The notes under the pieces: model-generated | What the model saw: only the letters and a program-made list of their open reading frames with translations | The model's database searches: none | What the model was told of the DNA's origin: nothing | Made by a program: the position numbers and the translations under genes | Origin: Mycobacterium decipiens | GTDB lineage: Bacteria > Actinomycetota > Actinomycetes > Mycobacteriales > Mycobacteriaceae | Direction of reading: 5' to 3' | Length of the DNA stretch: 64,000 bases | Assembly: GCF_963853665.1 (NCBI RefSeq) | Contig: NZ_OY970459.1 | Location: forward strand, 2,108,001-2,172,000 | Shown here: positions 52,006-62,102 of the stretch, piece by piece | How positions within the stretch are numbered: position 1 is the stretch's first letter | Layout of the letters: every line of letters starts with the position of its first letter

Positions 52006-54813
52006 ATGGGTGAGGTTTCCGATGCCGCGCTGGAACCGATCGGCGACGTCCACCGGACCCGGATCGGTCGCGAGGCGACCGAACCGATGCGCGCCGACAT
52101 CAGGCTCCTGGGTGCCATCCTCGGCGACACCGTGCGCGAACAGAATGGTGACGAGGTCTTCGACCTCGTCGAGCGGGCGCGGGTGGAATCCTTCCGGGTG
52201 CGACGCTCCGAGATCGACCGCGCCGAGATGGCCCGCATGTTCGAGGGCATCGACATTCACCAGGCGCTCCCGATCATCCGCGCATTCAGCCATTTCGCGC
52301 TGCTGGCCAACGTGGCCGAAGACATCCACCGGGAGCGCCGCCGCGCTATCCACGTCGCCGCCGGCGAGGCGCCGCAGGACAGCAGTCTGGCCGCCACCTA
52401 CCGGAAACTCGATGCAGCCCAATTGGATTCGGCAACGGTTGCCGGGGCCCTGAGCGGCGCGCTGGTATCTCCGGTGATCACCGCCCATCCGACCGAGACC
52501 CGGCGCCGCACCATTTTCGAGGCGCAGCACCGGATAACCCAGCTAATGCGGCTGCACGCGGAGGGGCACACCGAAACCGACGACGGCCGCAGTATCGAAC
52601 TTGAGTTGCGCCGCCAAGTTTTGCGGCTGTGGCAGACCGCGCTTATCCGGTTGGCTCGTTTGCAGATTTCCGACGAGATTGACGTCGGGCTGCGGTATTA
52701 CCAGGCCGCGCTCTTCGAGGTGATCCCGCAGGTGAACGCCGAAGCTCGCGACGCGTTGCGTACCCGCTGGCCGGGTGCCGACCTGCTTTCCGAGCCGATT
52801 CTGCGCCCGGGCTCCTGGATCGGCGGTGACCGCGACGGAAACCCGAATGTCACCGCCGACGTGGTGCGGCGGGCCACCGGCAGTGCCGGATTCACCGCGT
52901 TGGCGCACTACTTGGCCGAACTGACGGCACTCGCGCAGGAATTGTCGATGTCGGCGAGGCTAATCACCGTTACCACCGACCTGGCCACGTTGGCCGATGC
53001 CTGCCCGGAGGGCGCTCGCCGCGACGAGCCATACCGGCGAGCGTTGCTGGTTGTTCGCGGTCGACTCACCGCAACCGCCGCCCAGATCCTGGACCAGCAA
53101 CCGCAGCACGCACTTGACCTGGGCTTGCCGCCGTATGCCAGGCCGGCCGAACTGCGGGCCGACCTCGACACCATCGATGCGTCAATGCGCACACACGGCG
53201 CGGCGCTGTTGGCTGACGACCGTCTGGCCCGGCTGCGCGAAGCTGTGCACGTCTTCGGTTTCCATCTGTCCGGCCTGGATATGCGACAAAACTCCGACGT
53301 GCACGAGGAGGTAGTCAGCGAGTTGTTCGAGTGGGCGGGGGTGCACCCGAATTACCGCTCGTTGCCCGAAGACGAGCGGGTCAAGCTGCTGGCCGCCGAA
53401 CTCAGCACCCGACGGCCCCTGGTCGGCGACCGCACTCGGCTCTCCGACCTGGCCCGCAGCGAGCTGGATGTCCTGGCGGCCGCGGCCTACGCGGTCGGAA
53501 CGTATGGTCGCGCCGCGGTGCCCAACTACATCATCTCGATGTGCCAATCGGTGTCCGACGTATTGGAGGCCGCGATCCTGCTGAAAGAGGTCGGCCTGCT
53601 GGACGCCTCTGGAGCGGAACCATATTGTCCAGTCGGCATCTCCCCGCTGTTCGAGACGATCGACGATTTGCACAACGGCGCGACGATCCTGCAAGCGATG
53701 CTCGATCTGCCGCTCTACCGGGCGCTGGTTACGGCGCGAGGTGGATGCCAAGAGGTAATGCTCGGCTACTCCGACTCCAACAAAGACGGCGGGTACCTGG
53801 CCGCCAATTGGGCGGTCTATCGCGCCGAGCTGGCCCTGGTGGAAACGGCCCGCAAGACCGGAATCCGATTGCGGCTGTTCCATGGGCGCGGCGGTACCGT
53901 GGGCCGCGGCGGCGGGCCCAGCTACCAGGCCATCCTGGCGCAGCCACCGGGAGCGGTGAGTGGCTCGTTGCGGCTGACCGAGCAAGGCGAAGTGATCGCT
54001 GCCAAATACGCCGAACCGCAGCTGGCTCGACGCAATCTGGAGAGCCTGCTGGCGGCCACCCTGGAGTCGACATTGCTGGACGTGGAGGGCTTGGGTGACG
54101 CGGCGGCGCCCGCGTACGCGGTGCTCGACGAGGTGGCGGCCCTGGCGCAGCGCGCCTACGCCGAATTGGTACACGAGACAACGGGTTTCGTCGAGTACTT
54201 CAAGGCGTCCACTCCGGTCAGTGAGATCGGGTCGCTGAATATCGGCAGTCGGCCGACGTCACGCAAACCCACTGCATCGATCGCCGACCTGCGCGCCATC
54301 CCGTGGGTGCTTGCGTGGAGCCAATCGCGGGTGATGCTGCCCGGGTGGTACGGCACCGGCTCGGCGTTCGAGCAGTGGATCGCGGCGGGTCCGGAGAGCG
54401 AGGCCGACCGGCTGGCCGTCCTGCACGACCTGTATCAGCGATGGCCGTTCTTCCGCAGCGTGCTGTCCAATATGGCGCAGGTGCTGGCCAAGAGCGATCT
54501 GGGTCTGGCGGCGCGCTACGCCGAGCTGGTGGCCGATGAATCATTGCGGAACCGGGTGTTCGGCATGATCATCGATGAGCACCAGCGAACGATCGCGACG
54601 TACAAGAAGATCACCGGCCAGGATGACTTGCTTGCCGACAACCCCGCGCTGGCGCGCTCGGTGTTCAACCGCTTCCCGTATCTGGAGCCGCTGAACCACT
54701 TGCAGGCGGAGCTGCTGCGCCGCTACCGCTCAGGCGAGGACGATGAATTGGTGCAGCGCGGCATCCTGCTGACGATGAATGGGCTAGCCAGCGCGCTGCG
54801 CAACAGCGGGTAG
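52006..54813 (+). CDS. ppc: Phosphoenolpyruvate carboxylase
   Basis: The protein has 935 residues from ATG 52006; GTG 52011 is out of frame, and an ATG at 51967 would add 13. The catalytic His is near residue 161 ([13 protein letters not shown]). [18 protein letters not shown] is the lysine/arginine signature, and [14 protein letters not shown] is the glycine-rich loop that closes the active site. It carboxylates PEP to oxaloacetate to replenish the citric-acid cycle. As I recall, M. tuberculosis H37Rv lacks a functional ppc at this position, so anaplerosis may be organised differently in this species. Confidence 0.95.
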   Translation: MGEVSDAALEPIGDVHRTRIGREATEPMRADIRLLGAILGDTVREQNGDEVFDLVERARVESFRVRRSEIDRAEMARMFEGIDIHQALPIIRAFSHFALLANVAEDIHRERRRAIHVAAGEAPQDSSLAATYRKLDAAQLDSATVAGALSGALVSPVITAHPTETRRRTIFEAQHRITQLMRLHAEGHTETDDGRSIELELRRQVLRLWQTALIRLARLQISDEIDVGLRYYQAALFEVIPQVNAEARDALRTRWPGADLLSEPILRPGSWIGGDRDGNPNVTADVVRRATGSAGFTALAHYLAELTALAQELSMSARLITVTTDLATLADACPEGARRDEPYRRALLVVRGRLTATAAQILDQQPQHALDLGLPPYARPAELRADLDTIDASMRTHGAALLADDRLARLREAVHVFGFHLSGLDMRQNSDVHEEVVSELFEWAGVHPNYRSLPEDERVKLLAAELSTRRPLVGDRTRLSDLARSELDVLAAAAYAVGTYGRAAVPNYIISMCQSVSDVLEAAILLKEVGLLDASGAEPYCPVGISPLFETIDDLHNGATILQAMLDLPLYRALVTARGGCQEVMLGYSDSNKDGGYLAANWAVYRAELALVETARKTGIRLRLFHGRGGTVGRGGGPSYQAILAQPPGAVSGSLRLTEQGEVIAAKYAEPQLARRNLESLLAATLESTLLDVEGLGDAAAPAYAVLDEVAALAQRAYAELVHETTGFVEYFKASTPVSEIGSLNIGSRPTSRKPTASIADLRAIPWVLAWSQSRVMLPGWYGTGSAFEQWIAAGPESEADRLAVLHDLYQRWPFFRSVLSNMAQVLAKSDLGLAARYAELVADESLRNRVFGMIIDEHQRTIATYKKITGQDDLLADNPALARSVFNRFPYLEPLNHLQAELLRRYRSGEDDELVQRGILLTMNGLASALRNSG

Positions 54814-54880
54814 TTGGGTTGGACCGTTACCCGCCTACCGGGCTCAGCTAACTGCCAGATCACCTCACTAGACTGCGGCA

Positions 54881-57205
54881 ATGACGCAGACCTTCACGTC
54901 GGCAACGCATTGGGGCGCGTTCACCGCGCGGGTGCGCGATGGGGACATCGCTGAGGTGACCGCACTCAGCGGCGACACCAATCCGGCTCCGCAGCTGCAG
55001 AACCTTCCCGGCGCGGTGCGCCACCGCAGCCGTATCGCCAACCCCGCCGTGCGGCGCGGATGGTTGGAAAACGGCCCGGGGCCCAGTTCGGCGCGCGGTG
55101 CCGAGGAGTTCGTCGAGGTCAGCTGGGACGAATTGATCGACCTGCTGGCCGCCGAGCTGCGCCGGGTGGTCGACCGCTATGGCAACGAGGCGATTTACGG
55201 CAGCTCCTACGGCTGGGCCAGCGCCGGGCGGTTTCACCACGCGCAAAGTCAGGTGCACCGGTTCCTCAACATGCTCGGCGGCTACACCGCATCCCGGCAC
55301 AGCTACAGCGCCGGCGCGTCGGAGGTGATCTTCCCGCACATCTTCGGTGCCGGCCTATTCGATGCCTGGGCCGACACCACCACCTGGGACGTCATCGTCG
55401 ACCACACCGAGCTGTTGGTGGCGTTTGGCGGATTGCCATTGAAGAACAGCGCGGTGATGCCCGGCGGAGCCACCGACCATCCCGACCGCGACTTCGTCGG
55501 CCGATACCGAGCCCGCGGTGGTCGGTTGGTATCGGTCAGCCCGCTGCGCGACGACATCACCGCGATCGCCGGCCCGCTCGACGATGGCTGCCGTTGGATT
55601 GCGCCGGTGCCGGGCACCGATGTGGCGATCATGCTGAGCCTGGCGTACGTGCTGGCCACCGAGTCGCTGGTCGATCGCGCCTTCCTCGACACGTACTGCA
55701 CCGGGTACGAGCGCTTCGAGCGCTATCTGCTGGGCAGTGATGACGGGGTGCCCAAAACACCCGAATGGGCCGCGGCGTTGTCCGGGCTTGACGCCGATGA
55801 GCTGCGCGATCTGGCCCGCGATATGGCCGGTGGTCGAACTCTGATCGTTACCAGCCTGTCGATGCAGCGGATCGAACACGGCGAGCAGACGGTATGGATG
55901 GGTGCGACGCTGGCGGCGATGCTTGGCCAGATCGGCCTCCCGGGCGGGGGTTACGGTCACGGCTACAGCACCAACGGCGTCGGCAATCTGCCGCTGGCGT
56001 GCAATCTGCCGGGACTGTCACAGGGCAGCAATCCGGTCTCGACATTCATTCCGGTCGCGGCGATTAGTGAGCTGCTGCACCGGCCACGCCAGCAGCTGGC
56101 CTACAACGGCCGATTGCTCGATCTGCCCGACATCAAGTGCGTCTACTGGGCCGGTGGAAATCCGTTCCACCACCACCAGAACCTGCCCCGGCTGCGCCGG
56201 GCGCTTGCCCGCGTCGACACGATCGTGGTGCACGAACAGTTTTGGACCGCGATGGCCAAACACGCCGACATCGTGGTACCCACCACCACCAGTTTCGAGC
56301 GCGACGATTTCGCGGGCAGCAAGACCAATCCCACCTTGATTGCGATGCCGGCGATGGTGTCGCGGTACGCCAACGCCCGCGACGACTACGACACCTTTTC
56401 CGCGCTGGCCCACCGGCTGGGGTTCGGCGAGCGATTCACCGAGGGCCGCAGCGCGCGCGAGTGGCTGGAGCACATGTACGACAAATGGGCGGCGGAGCTG
56501 GATTTCCCGGTGCCACCGTTCGGCGAGTTCTGGCGCGCCGGCCAGCTACGGCTGCCGACGCGAACCGGCGTGACGATGTTTGCCGATTTTCGCGCCGACC
56601 CGGTGGCCCATCCGTTGGGCACACCCAGCGGGCGCATCGAGATTTTCTCCGACACGGTCGACGGGTTCGCCTTGCCGGATTGTGCCGGTCACGCCACGTG
56701 GTACGAACCGTCCGAGTGGCTCGGCGGGCCGCGGGCCACGTCGTTTCCGTTGCATTTGATCGCCAACCAGCCGCGCACCCGGCTACACAGCCAGCTCGAT
56801 CACGGTGGCGCCAGCATGGCGTCGAAAATCCTTGGGCGAGAGCCGATCCGGATTCACCCGGACGATGCTGCTGCCCGCGGGCTTAGCGACGGCGACATCG
56901 CGCGAGTGTTCAACGATCGCGGCGCCTGCCTGGCGGGCGTCGTGATTGACGACGGGCTGCGGCCGCAGGTGGTGCAGCTGTCCACCGGTGCGTGGTTCGA
57001 CCCCGCCGACCCGAGCGACCCCGACTCGATGTGCGTGCACGGCAATCCCAACGCGCTGAGCAACGATTCGGGCACGTCGTCGCTGGCGCACGGCAGCACC
57101 GGACAGCATGTCTTGGTCCAGATCGAGAAGTTCACTGGCCAGCTGCCACCGCTGCGCGCACACGAACCGCCCGTGCTGGTTCAGGGCGCGGGGGAGCGAC
57201 GCTAG
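54881..57205 (+). CDS. bisC: Molybdopterin oxidoreductase BisC-like
   Basis: The 774-residue enzyme of the DMSO-reductase family has no N-terminal cysteine cluster for an Fe-S centre. The likely molybdenum ligand serine lies in YGSSYGWASAGRFHHAQ. Mo-bis-MGD binding is suggested by GYGHGYSTNGVGNLPLACNL, WAGGNPFHHHQNLPRLRRAL and the C-terminal cofactor domain, with VHGNPNALSNDSGTSSLA. BisC of E. coli reduces biotin sulfoxide and methionine sulfoxide, so a repair function in the cytosol is plausible. It is convergent with the coiled-coil gene, overlapping by four bases. Confidence 0.9.
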   Translation: MTQTFTSATHWGAFTARVRDGDIAEVTALSGDTNPAPQLQNLPGAVRHRSRIANPAVRRGWLENGPGPSSARGAEEFVEVSWDELIDLLAAELRRVVDRYGNEAIYGSSYGWASAGRFHHAQSQVHRFLNMLGGYTASRHSYSAGASEVIFPHIFGAGLFDAWADTTTWDVIVDHTELLVAFGGLPLKNSAVMPGGATDHPDRDFVGRYRARGGRLVSVSPLRDDITAIAGPLDDGCRWIAPVPGTDVAIMLSLAYVLATESLVDRAFLDTYCTGYERFERYLLGSDDGVPKTPEWAAALSGLDADELRDLARDMAGGRTLIVTSLSMQRIEHGEQTVWMGATLAAMLGQIGLPGGGYGHGYSTNGVGNLPLACNLPGLSQGSNPVSTFIPVAAISELLHRPRQQLAYNGRLLDLPDIKCVYWAGGNPFHHHQNLPRLRRALARVDTIVVHEQFWTAMAKHADIVVPTTTSFERDDFAGSKTNPTLIAMPAMVSRYANARDDYDTFSALAHRLGFGERFTEGRSAREWLEHMYDKWAAELDFPVPPFGEFWRAGQLRLPTRTGVTMFADFRADPVAHPLGTPSGRIEIFSDTVDGFALPDCAGHATWYEPSEWLGGPRATSFPLHLIANQPRTRLHSQLDHGGASMASKILGREPIRIHPDDAAARGLSDGDIARVFNDRGACLAGVVIDDGLRPQVVQLSTGAWFDPADPSDPDSMCVHGNPNALSNDSGTSSLAHGSTGQHVLVQIEKFTGQLPPLRAHEPPVLVQGAGERR

Positions 57206-57591
57206 CGCACCGTCCGGTTTCGTAACCGGTCCAGCACGCCACGTACCGCGTGCTCGGTGACCGACAGCGGTGACATGACCGTTTCGCCCAGGCTCACGAT
57301 GTAGTCGATCCGATCGACGATGGCCTCCACCGGCTCGACCAGCACGACGAGCCTCTTCGCGAGATCGTCCAGGCTGTGCAGGGTGCCCTCCAGATGGTCC
57401 AGACCGCTCTCCAGGCGTTCGACCGTGGCGTTTAGGGCGGACAGCGAGCTGTTCAGCTCGACCATGGTCTTGCCCAGACCGTCAAGGACGTCTTCGACCT
57501 GCTCCACCGTTTTATCGGCGTTCAACGCGGCCTGGGTAAGGGTCTTCATTCGGCGTCGCGCGGGCGCGGGCCGGCCGCTTCTGTCTGTCAT
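57202..57591 (-). CDS. Small coiled-coil protein (Rv1444c-like)
   Basis: The 129-residue protein starts at ATG 57591. Residues about 20-100 show heptad-like spacing of Leu, Val and Ile (MKTLTQAALNADKTVEQVEDVL, then LNATVERLESGLDHLEGTLHSLDDL), consistent with a long coiled coil. No enzymatic motif is seen. Its position after the pentose phosphate operon, beyond a strong hairpin, suggests separate transcription. Rv1444c of M. tuberculosis is of unknown function. Confidence 0.75.
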   Translation of the reverse strand: MTDRSGRPAPARRRMKTLTQAALNADKTVEQVEDVLDGLGKTMVELNSSLSALNATVERLESGLDHLEGTLHSLDDLAKRLVVLVEPVEAIVDRIDYIVSLGETVMSPLSVTEHAVRGVLDRLRNRTVR

Positions 57592-57632
57592 GACGTCAAT
57601 TATTGCGTGCGAAGGAGCCGACGGGGCGTTCC

Positions 57633-57714
57633 CTAACCCCGTCGCCGAACGTCACGTCAGCGCGGCCTTCGACGTCGAGCGTCACGCCAGCGTGACGCTA
57701 GGCGGCGGGGTTAG
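57633..57714. terminator. Nested hairpin downstream of pgl, putative terminator
   Basis: CTAACCCCGTCGCC (57633-57646) pairs with GGCGGCGGGGTTAG (57701-57714) at 13 of 14 positions. Inside lies a perfect hairpin, AGCGTCACG/CGTGACGCT, with the loop CCAG (57678-57699). The outer arm includes the pgl stop codon region. Read on the minus strand it follows the end of the pentose phosphate operon. Confidence 0.7.
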
Positions 57715-58454
57715 CCGGGAACCTTGGCCGCGGCGCCCTCGTCGAGCAGCCAGAGCGTCTTCTCGCGCCCGATGGCGCCGGCCGCCGGGATCGAAACCGG
57801 ATCGGCGCCGGCGATTGCAGCGGCCACCGCGTCGGCCTTGCCCGCCCCGGAAACCAGCAGCCAGACCTCGCGGGAACGCTGGATCGCCGGCAGTGTCAAG
57901 GTGATTCGTTGCGGCGGCGGCTTCGGTGAGTCGTCAACCGCGACCACCATGCGGGTGGTCTCGCGCACGGCGGGGGTCTGCGGGAACAACGAGTTGATGT
58001 GACCCTCGGGCCCCATTCCCAGCAGGTGGACGTCAAATATCGGCGCCGTGGCATCGGGTGCGGCATTGGCGGCCAGGACCTGCTCGTATGCCAGGGCCGC
58101 TGCGTCCAGGTCGGTGCCGAAGTCACCATCACTGGCGGCCATTGGGTGCACCTGGCTTGACGGAATGTCTATGTGGTTGAGCAACGCCTGGCGGGCCTGC
58201 TTGAGATTGCGCTCGTCATCGTCTTCGGGTACGTAGCGTTCGTCGCCCCAGAACAGGTGCACCGTGGACCAGTCGATCTGCCGTGTCTGGGAGCTGAGGT
58301 AGCGCAGTAGCGCGATCCCGTTGCCGCCCCCGGTCAGCACGATCTTTGCCTGCCCCCTGGCCGCGACGGCGGCCTGGATGACGCCGATCAGTCGCTGACC
58401 CGCGGCCTCGACCAGGATGCCGTCATCCGGGAAGATTTCGATGCTCTTGCTCAC
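57711..58454 (-). CDS. pgl: 6-phosphogluconolactonase
   Basis: The protein has 247 residues from GTG 58454, the length known for M. tuberculosis DevB/Pgl. It has [32 protein letters not shown] and [15 protein letters not shown], the signatures of the NagB-like hydrolase fold, with His in the last motif acting as base. It converts 6-phosphogluconolactone to 6-phosphogluconate. The start overlaps the opcA stop by four bases. It is last gene of the pentose phosphate operon. Confidence 0.95.
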   Translation of the reverse strand: MSKSIEIFPDDGILVEAAGQRLIGVIQAAVAARGQAKIVLTGGGNGIALLRYLSSQTRQIDWSTVHLFWGDERYVPEDDDERNLKQARQALLNHIDIPSSQVHPMAASDGDFGTDLDAAALAYEQVLAANAAPDATAPIFDVHLLGMGPEGHINSLFPQTPAVRETTRMVVAVDDSPKPPPQRITLTLPAIQRSREVWLLVSGAGKADAVAAAIAGADPVSIPAAGAIGREKTLWLLDEGAAAKVPG

Positions 58455-59362
58455 GCGTACTGCACCTTCTTGATGCCTTCGAGTGCGGCGCAGTAGATCT
58501 CGTCGGGGTCCAACCGGCGCAGGTCTTCGGCCATGCACTCACCGGCTACCCTGCGGGCCAATGGAACCAGGGCTTCGGGTTTGGCTGTCCGGCTCAGGGT
58601 AGCCGTGATTCCCTCCTGGGGCCGGCGCAGCACGATGGTCTCGCTGTTGCGCACCAACTCGACTTTGAGTTCACCGACCGCCCGGCGCACCGGACCGTCG
58701 ATCCGGCTGGCCAGCCAGCCGGCCAGGACGTCGAGCGCCGGCTCGGTTTTCAAGCCGGACACCAGCGCCGACTCAATCGGCTCGTGCGGCGGCTGATCGA
58801 CGGCGGAGGTCAGCAGTGCACGCCAATAGGTGATGCGGCTCCAAGCCAGATCGGTGTCACCTGCGCTGTAGCCGGCTAGCCGGCTCTTGATGGCCGACAA
58901 CGGGTCGATAGCGTTGGTGGCGTCGGTAATACGCCGAATCGCCAACTTGCCCAACGGATCCTGGGCTGGCACCGCCGGAGCGATGTCGGGCCACCACGCC
59001 ACCACCGGGATATCGGGAAGCAGGAAGGGAATGACGACACTGTCGGCGTGGCTGGCGAGTGCCCCGGACAGCCGTAGCACCACGAACTCGCCGGCGCCGG
59101 CGTCAGCGCCCACTCGCAGTTGCGCGTCCAGCCGCGGCTTGTCGGCGTACGGATCGCCCCTCATCGTGACGATGATCCGGCTGGGGTGTTCATGGCTGGC
59201 GTCGTTGGCCGCTTGGATCGACTCGTCGAACACGGCTTCGCTGTCCGGGGCGATGATGAGCGTCAGCACCCGGCCCATCGCGACGGCACCGGCCTTTGCC
59301 CGCAGTTCGTCGAGTTTCTTGTTCACCGCGGTGGTGGTGGTGTCGGGCAGATCGACTATCAA
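58451..59362 (-). CDS. opcA: Glucose-6-phosphate dehydrogenase assembly protein OpcA
   Basis: The 303-residue protein starts at TTG 59362, preceded by GAGGAGGAG on the minus strand, so the non-ATG start is well supported. Conserved OpcA segments include [35 protein letters not shown] and [13 protein letters not shown]. OpcA activates or assembles glucose-6-phosphate dehydrogenase in cyanobacteria and actinobacteria and is here encoded just after zwf2, with a 49-bp gap. It overlaps pgl by four bases. Confidence 0.95.
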   Translation of the reverse strand: MIVDLPDTTTTAVNKKLDELRAKAGAVAMGRVLTLIIAPDSEAVFDESIQAANDASHEHPSRIIVTMRGDPYADKPRLDAQLRVGADAGAGEFVVLRLSGALASHADSVVIPFLLPDIPVVAWWPDIAPAVPAQDPLGKLAIRRITDATNAIDPLSAIKSRLAGYSAGDTDLAWSRITYWRALLTSAVDQPPHEPIESALVSGLKTEPALDVLAGWLASRIDGPVRRAVGELKVELVRNSETIVLRRPQEGITATLSRTAKPEALVPLARRVAGECMAEDLRRLDPDEIYCAALEGIKKVQYA

Positions 59363-59411
59363 TTGCGCCGCTCCTCCTCATCGCTCTGCTGTGCATCGTC
59401 GCCGGCGCCGA

Positions 59412-60968
59412 TCACGGCCGCCGCCATTCCCGGCCGGTGCGACGCAGCATCTGAAACGATGACTCCGGGCCCCAGGTGCCCGCCTCATAGGGGTCGGGCT
59501 TGCCGTGTGCCGCCCAGTTGTTCAGGGCCGGATCGAGTATCTCCCAGGCCAATTCGACCTCCGCATTGACCGGAAACAGCGATGGCTCGCCGAGCAGCAC
59601 GTCGAGGATCAGCCGCTCGTAGGCCTCCGGCGATTCCTCGGCGAACGCCGAGCCGTAGGAGAAGTCCATGTTGACGTCGCGGACTTCCATCGCGGTGCCC
59701 GGCACCTTGGACCCGAACCGCAGCGTGACACCCTCATCGGGCTGCACCCGGATGACCATGGCGTTGGTGCCGAGCTCGTCGGTCATCGTGGCGTCGAACG
59801 GCAGATGCGGCGCGCGCTTGAAAACCAGAGCGATCTCGGTCACCCTGCGGCCCAATCGTTTTCCGGTTCGCAGGTAGAACGGCACACCGGCCCACCGGCG
59901 GGTATCGACCTCGAGGGTGATGGCGGCGAACGTTTCGGTGGTGGAGTCGGTGGCGAACCCCTCCTCGTCCAGCAGCCCCACCACCTTCTCCCCGCCCTGC
60001 CACCCGGCCGCGTACTGGCCGCGGCTGGTGGTCTGGTCCAGCGGCTCGGCGAGGTGCGTTGCCGACAGCACCTTGATCTTCTCGGTCTGCAACGCAAACG
60101 GGTTGAAGCTGACCGGTTCTTCCATTGCGGTCAGCGCCAGCAGTTGCATCAGATGGTTCTGGATGACATCGCGGGCCGCGCCGATGCCGTCGTAGTAGCC
60201 AGCCCGCCCACCCAGTCCGATGTCCTCGGCCATGGTGATCTGCACGTGATCGACGTAGTGGGCATTCCAGATCGGGTCGAACAGTTGGTTGGCGAACCGC
60301 AATGCCAGGATGTTCTGCACTGTCTCTTTGCCCAGGTAGTGGTCGATGCGGAAGACCGCCTCCTCCGGGAAAACAGCGTTGACCGCCTTGTTCAGGGCGC
60401 GTGCGCTGGCCAGGTCGTGGCCGAACGGCTTCTCGATGACCACCCGGCTCCACCTGTCGCCCTGCGGCCGGGCCAGTCCGGATCTGTGCAGTTGCTCGCA
60501 GACTACCGGGAAGGACTTCGGTGGGATCGCCAGGTAGAAGGCGTGATTGCCGCCGGTGCCGCGCTCGGCGTCGAGCTTATCCAGTGTCTCGGCCAGTCGG
60601 GCGAATGCGTCATCGTCGTCGAAAGTGCCTGGCACGAAACGGAAACCCTCGGCCAGTCGGTCCCAGTTCTGTTGCCGAAACGGTGTTCGGCAGTGCTCTT
60701 TGACGGCGTTGTACACCACCTCCCCGAAATCCTGGGTGCTCCAGTCCCGTCGGGCAAACCCCACCAGGGAGAAGGTGGGCGGCAGCAGGCCGCGGTTGGC
60801 CAGGTCATAGACGGCCGGCATTACCTTCTTGCGGGCCAGGTCGCCGGTGACGCCGAAGATCACCATGCCGCACGGGCCGGCGATTCTGGGTAACCGCTTG
60901 TCCCTCTTGTCTCGTAGCGGATTGTGCCACTGGGCGGTGCTGGCGGTGCGGGTGCCGGCCTCGCTCAT
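59412..60968 (-). CDS. zwf2: Glucose-6-phosphate 1-dehydrogenase
   Basis: The 518-residue protein starts at ATG 60968. The NADP-binding segment is [22 protein letters not shown] near residue 36. The active site is [22 protein letters not shown], with the catalytic His, and [11 protein letters not shown]. It oxidises glucose-6-P to 6-phosphogluconolactone, producing NADPH, the entry step of the oxidative pentose phosphate pathway. The start overlaps the tal stop (ATGA). M. tuberculosis Rv1447c is the matching gene. Confidence 0.96.
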   Translation of the reverse strand: MSEAGTRTASTAQWHNPLRDKRDKRLPRIAGPCGMVIFGVTGDLARKKVMPAVYDLANRGLLPPTFSLVGFARRDWSTQDFGEVVYNAVKEHCRTPFRQQNWDRLAEGFRFVPGTFDDDDAFARLAETLDKLDAERGTGGNHAFYLAIPPKSFPVVCEQLHRSGLARPQGDRWSRVVIEKPFGHDLASARALNKAVNAVFPEEAVFRIDHYLGKETVQNILALRFANQLFDPIWNAHYVDHVQITMAEDIGLGGRAGYYDGIGAARDVIQNHLMQLLALTAMEEPVSFNPFALQTEKIKVLSATHLAEPLDQTTSRGQYAAGWQGGEKVVGLLDEEGFATDSTTETFAAITLEVDTRRWAGVPFYLRTGKRLGRRVTEIALVFKRAPHLPFDATMTDELGTNAMVIRVQPDEGVTLRFGSKVPGTAMEVRDVNMDFSYGSAFAEESPEAYERLILDVLLGEPSLFPVNAEVELAWEILDPALNNWAAHGKPDPYEAGTWGPESSFQMLRRTGREWRRP

Positions 60969-62086
60969 TTGGCGGCGGCGCTCAGCTGGGTCTGTGTTTC
61001 GTTCAGCAGCTCGGTCCAGGAGTCCACAAACTTCTCGACACCTTCGCGTTCCAGGACAGCGAACACGTCGGCCAGGTCTATCCCGATCGCCTCCAGGGAC
61101 TCGAACACCCGCTCGGCATCCGAAGCGGTGCCGCTCACCCGGTCACCGCTGATCACGCCATGATCAGCAACGGCGTCAATTGTCTTCTCCGGCATGGTAT
61201 TGACCGTGTGCGGAGCGACCAGCTCGGTGACATAGAGGGTGTCTGAGTAGTCGGGGTTCTTGACGCCGGTGGACGCCCATAGCGGTCGCTGTACCCGGGC
61301 ACCGTCGGTCTTGAGCGCCTGATAACGATCTCCGTTTTCGAAGACCTCCTGGTAGGCGGCGTAGGCCAGGCGAGCGTTGGCGACACCGGCCTGGCCGCGC
61401 AAGGTAAGAGCGTCCGGAGATCCGATCATTTCCAGCCGCCTGTCTACTTCGGTGTCTACCCGGGAGACGAAAAACGATGCCACCGAATGGATTTTGGATA
61501 AGTCGTGTCCGGCTTCGCGGGCCTTCGTCATCCCGGTCAGGTAGGCGTCCATCACCTCGCGGTACCGCTCGACGGAGAAGATCAGCGTGACGTTGACCGA
61601 AATCCCTTCCGCCAGAACGGCGCTGATGGCCGGCAGACCTGCCTTGGTCGCCGGAATCTTGATAAACAGATTCGGCCGGTCGACGATCTTCCACAGCTCG
61701 ATGGCCTGCAGGATGGTTTTGTCGGTTTCGCCTGCCAACCGCGGGTCGACTTCGATCGACACCCGGCCGTCGACCCCATCGGAAGCGTCCCACTCACGCG
61801 CCAGCACGTCGCACGCACTGCGCACGTCGTCGGTGGTGATGGTGCGGATGGCGGCATCCACGTCGGCGTCACGCTCGGCCAACTCCGCGATCTGGGTGTC
61901 GTAGGCATGGCCCTCGGCGAGGGCTTTCTGGAAAATCGACGGGTTGGTAGTCACGCCGACGACGCTCTTGGTGTCGATCAGCTCCTGCAGGTTGCCCGAC
62001 CGCAGCCGGTCCCGCGACAAGTCATCCAGCCACACGGATACCCCCGCGGCACTCAACGCGGCCAGGTTGGGGTTCTGAGCGGTCAT
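60965..62086 (-). CDS. tal: Transaldolase
   Basis: The protein has 373 residues from ATG 62086 ([15 protein letters not shown]). A TTG six bases upstream is an alternative; the ATG gives the known length. [13 protein letters not shown] near residue 48 and [12 protein letters not shown] contain the catalytic residues, the lysine in the latter forming the Schiff base. It interconverts sugar phosphates of the non-oxidative pentose phosphate pathway. It is second in the operon after tkt with a 16-bp gap, and overlaps zwf2. Confidence 0.96.
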   Translation of the reverse strand: MTAQNPNLAALSAAGVSVWLDDLSRDRLRSGNLQELIDTKSVVGVTTNPSIFQKALAEGHAYDTQIAELAERDADVDAAIRTITTDDVRSACDVLAREWDASDGVDGRVSIEVDPRLAGETDKTILQAIELWKIVDRPNLFIKIPATKAGLPAISAVLAEGISVNVTLIFSVERYREVMDAYLTGMTKAREAGHDLSKIHSVASFFVSRVDTEVDRRLEMIGSPDALTLRGQAGVANARLAYAAYQEVFENGDRYQALKTDGARVQRPLWASTGVKNPDYSDTLYVTELVAPHTVNTMPEKTIDAVADHGVISGDRVSGTASDAERVFESLEAIGIDLADVFAVLEREGVEKFVDSWTELLNETQTQLSAAAK

Positions 62087-62102
62087 CTCCAATCACCCTT
62101 TC

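Noticed and set aside
53182..54174. 330-codon minus-strand frame inside ppc
   Set aside because: Antisense to the ppc catalytic region and without recognisable homology.
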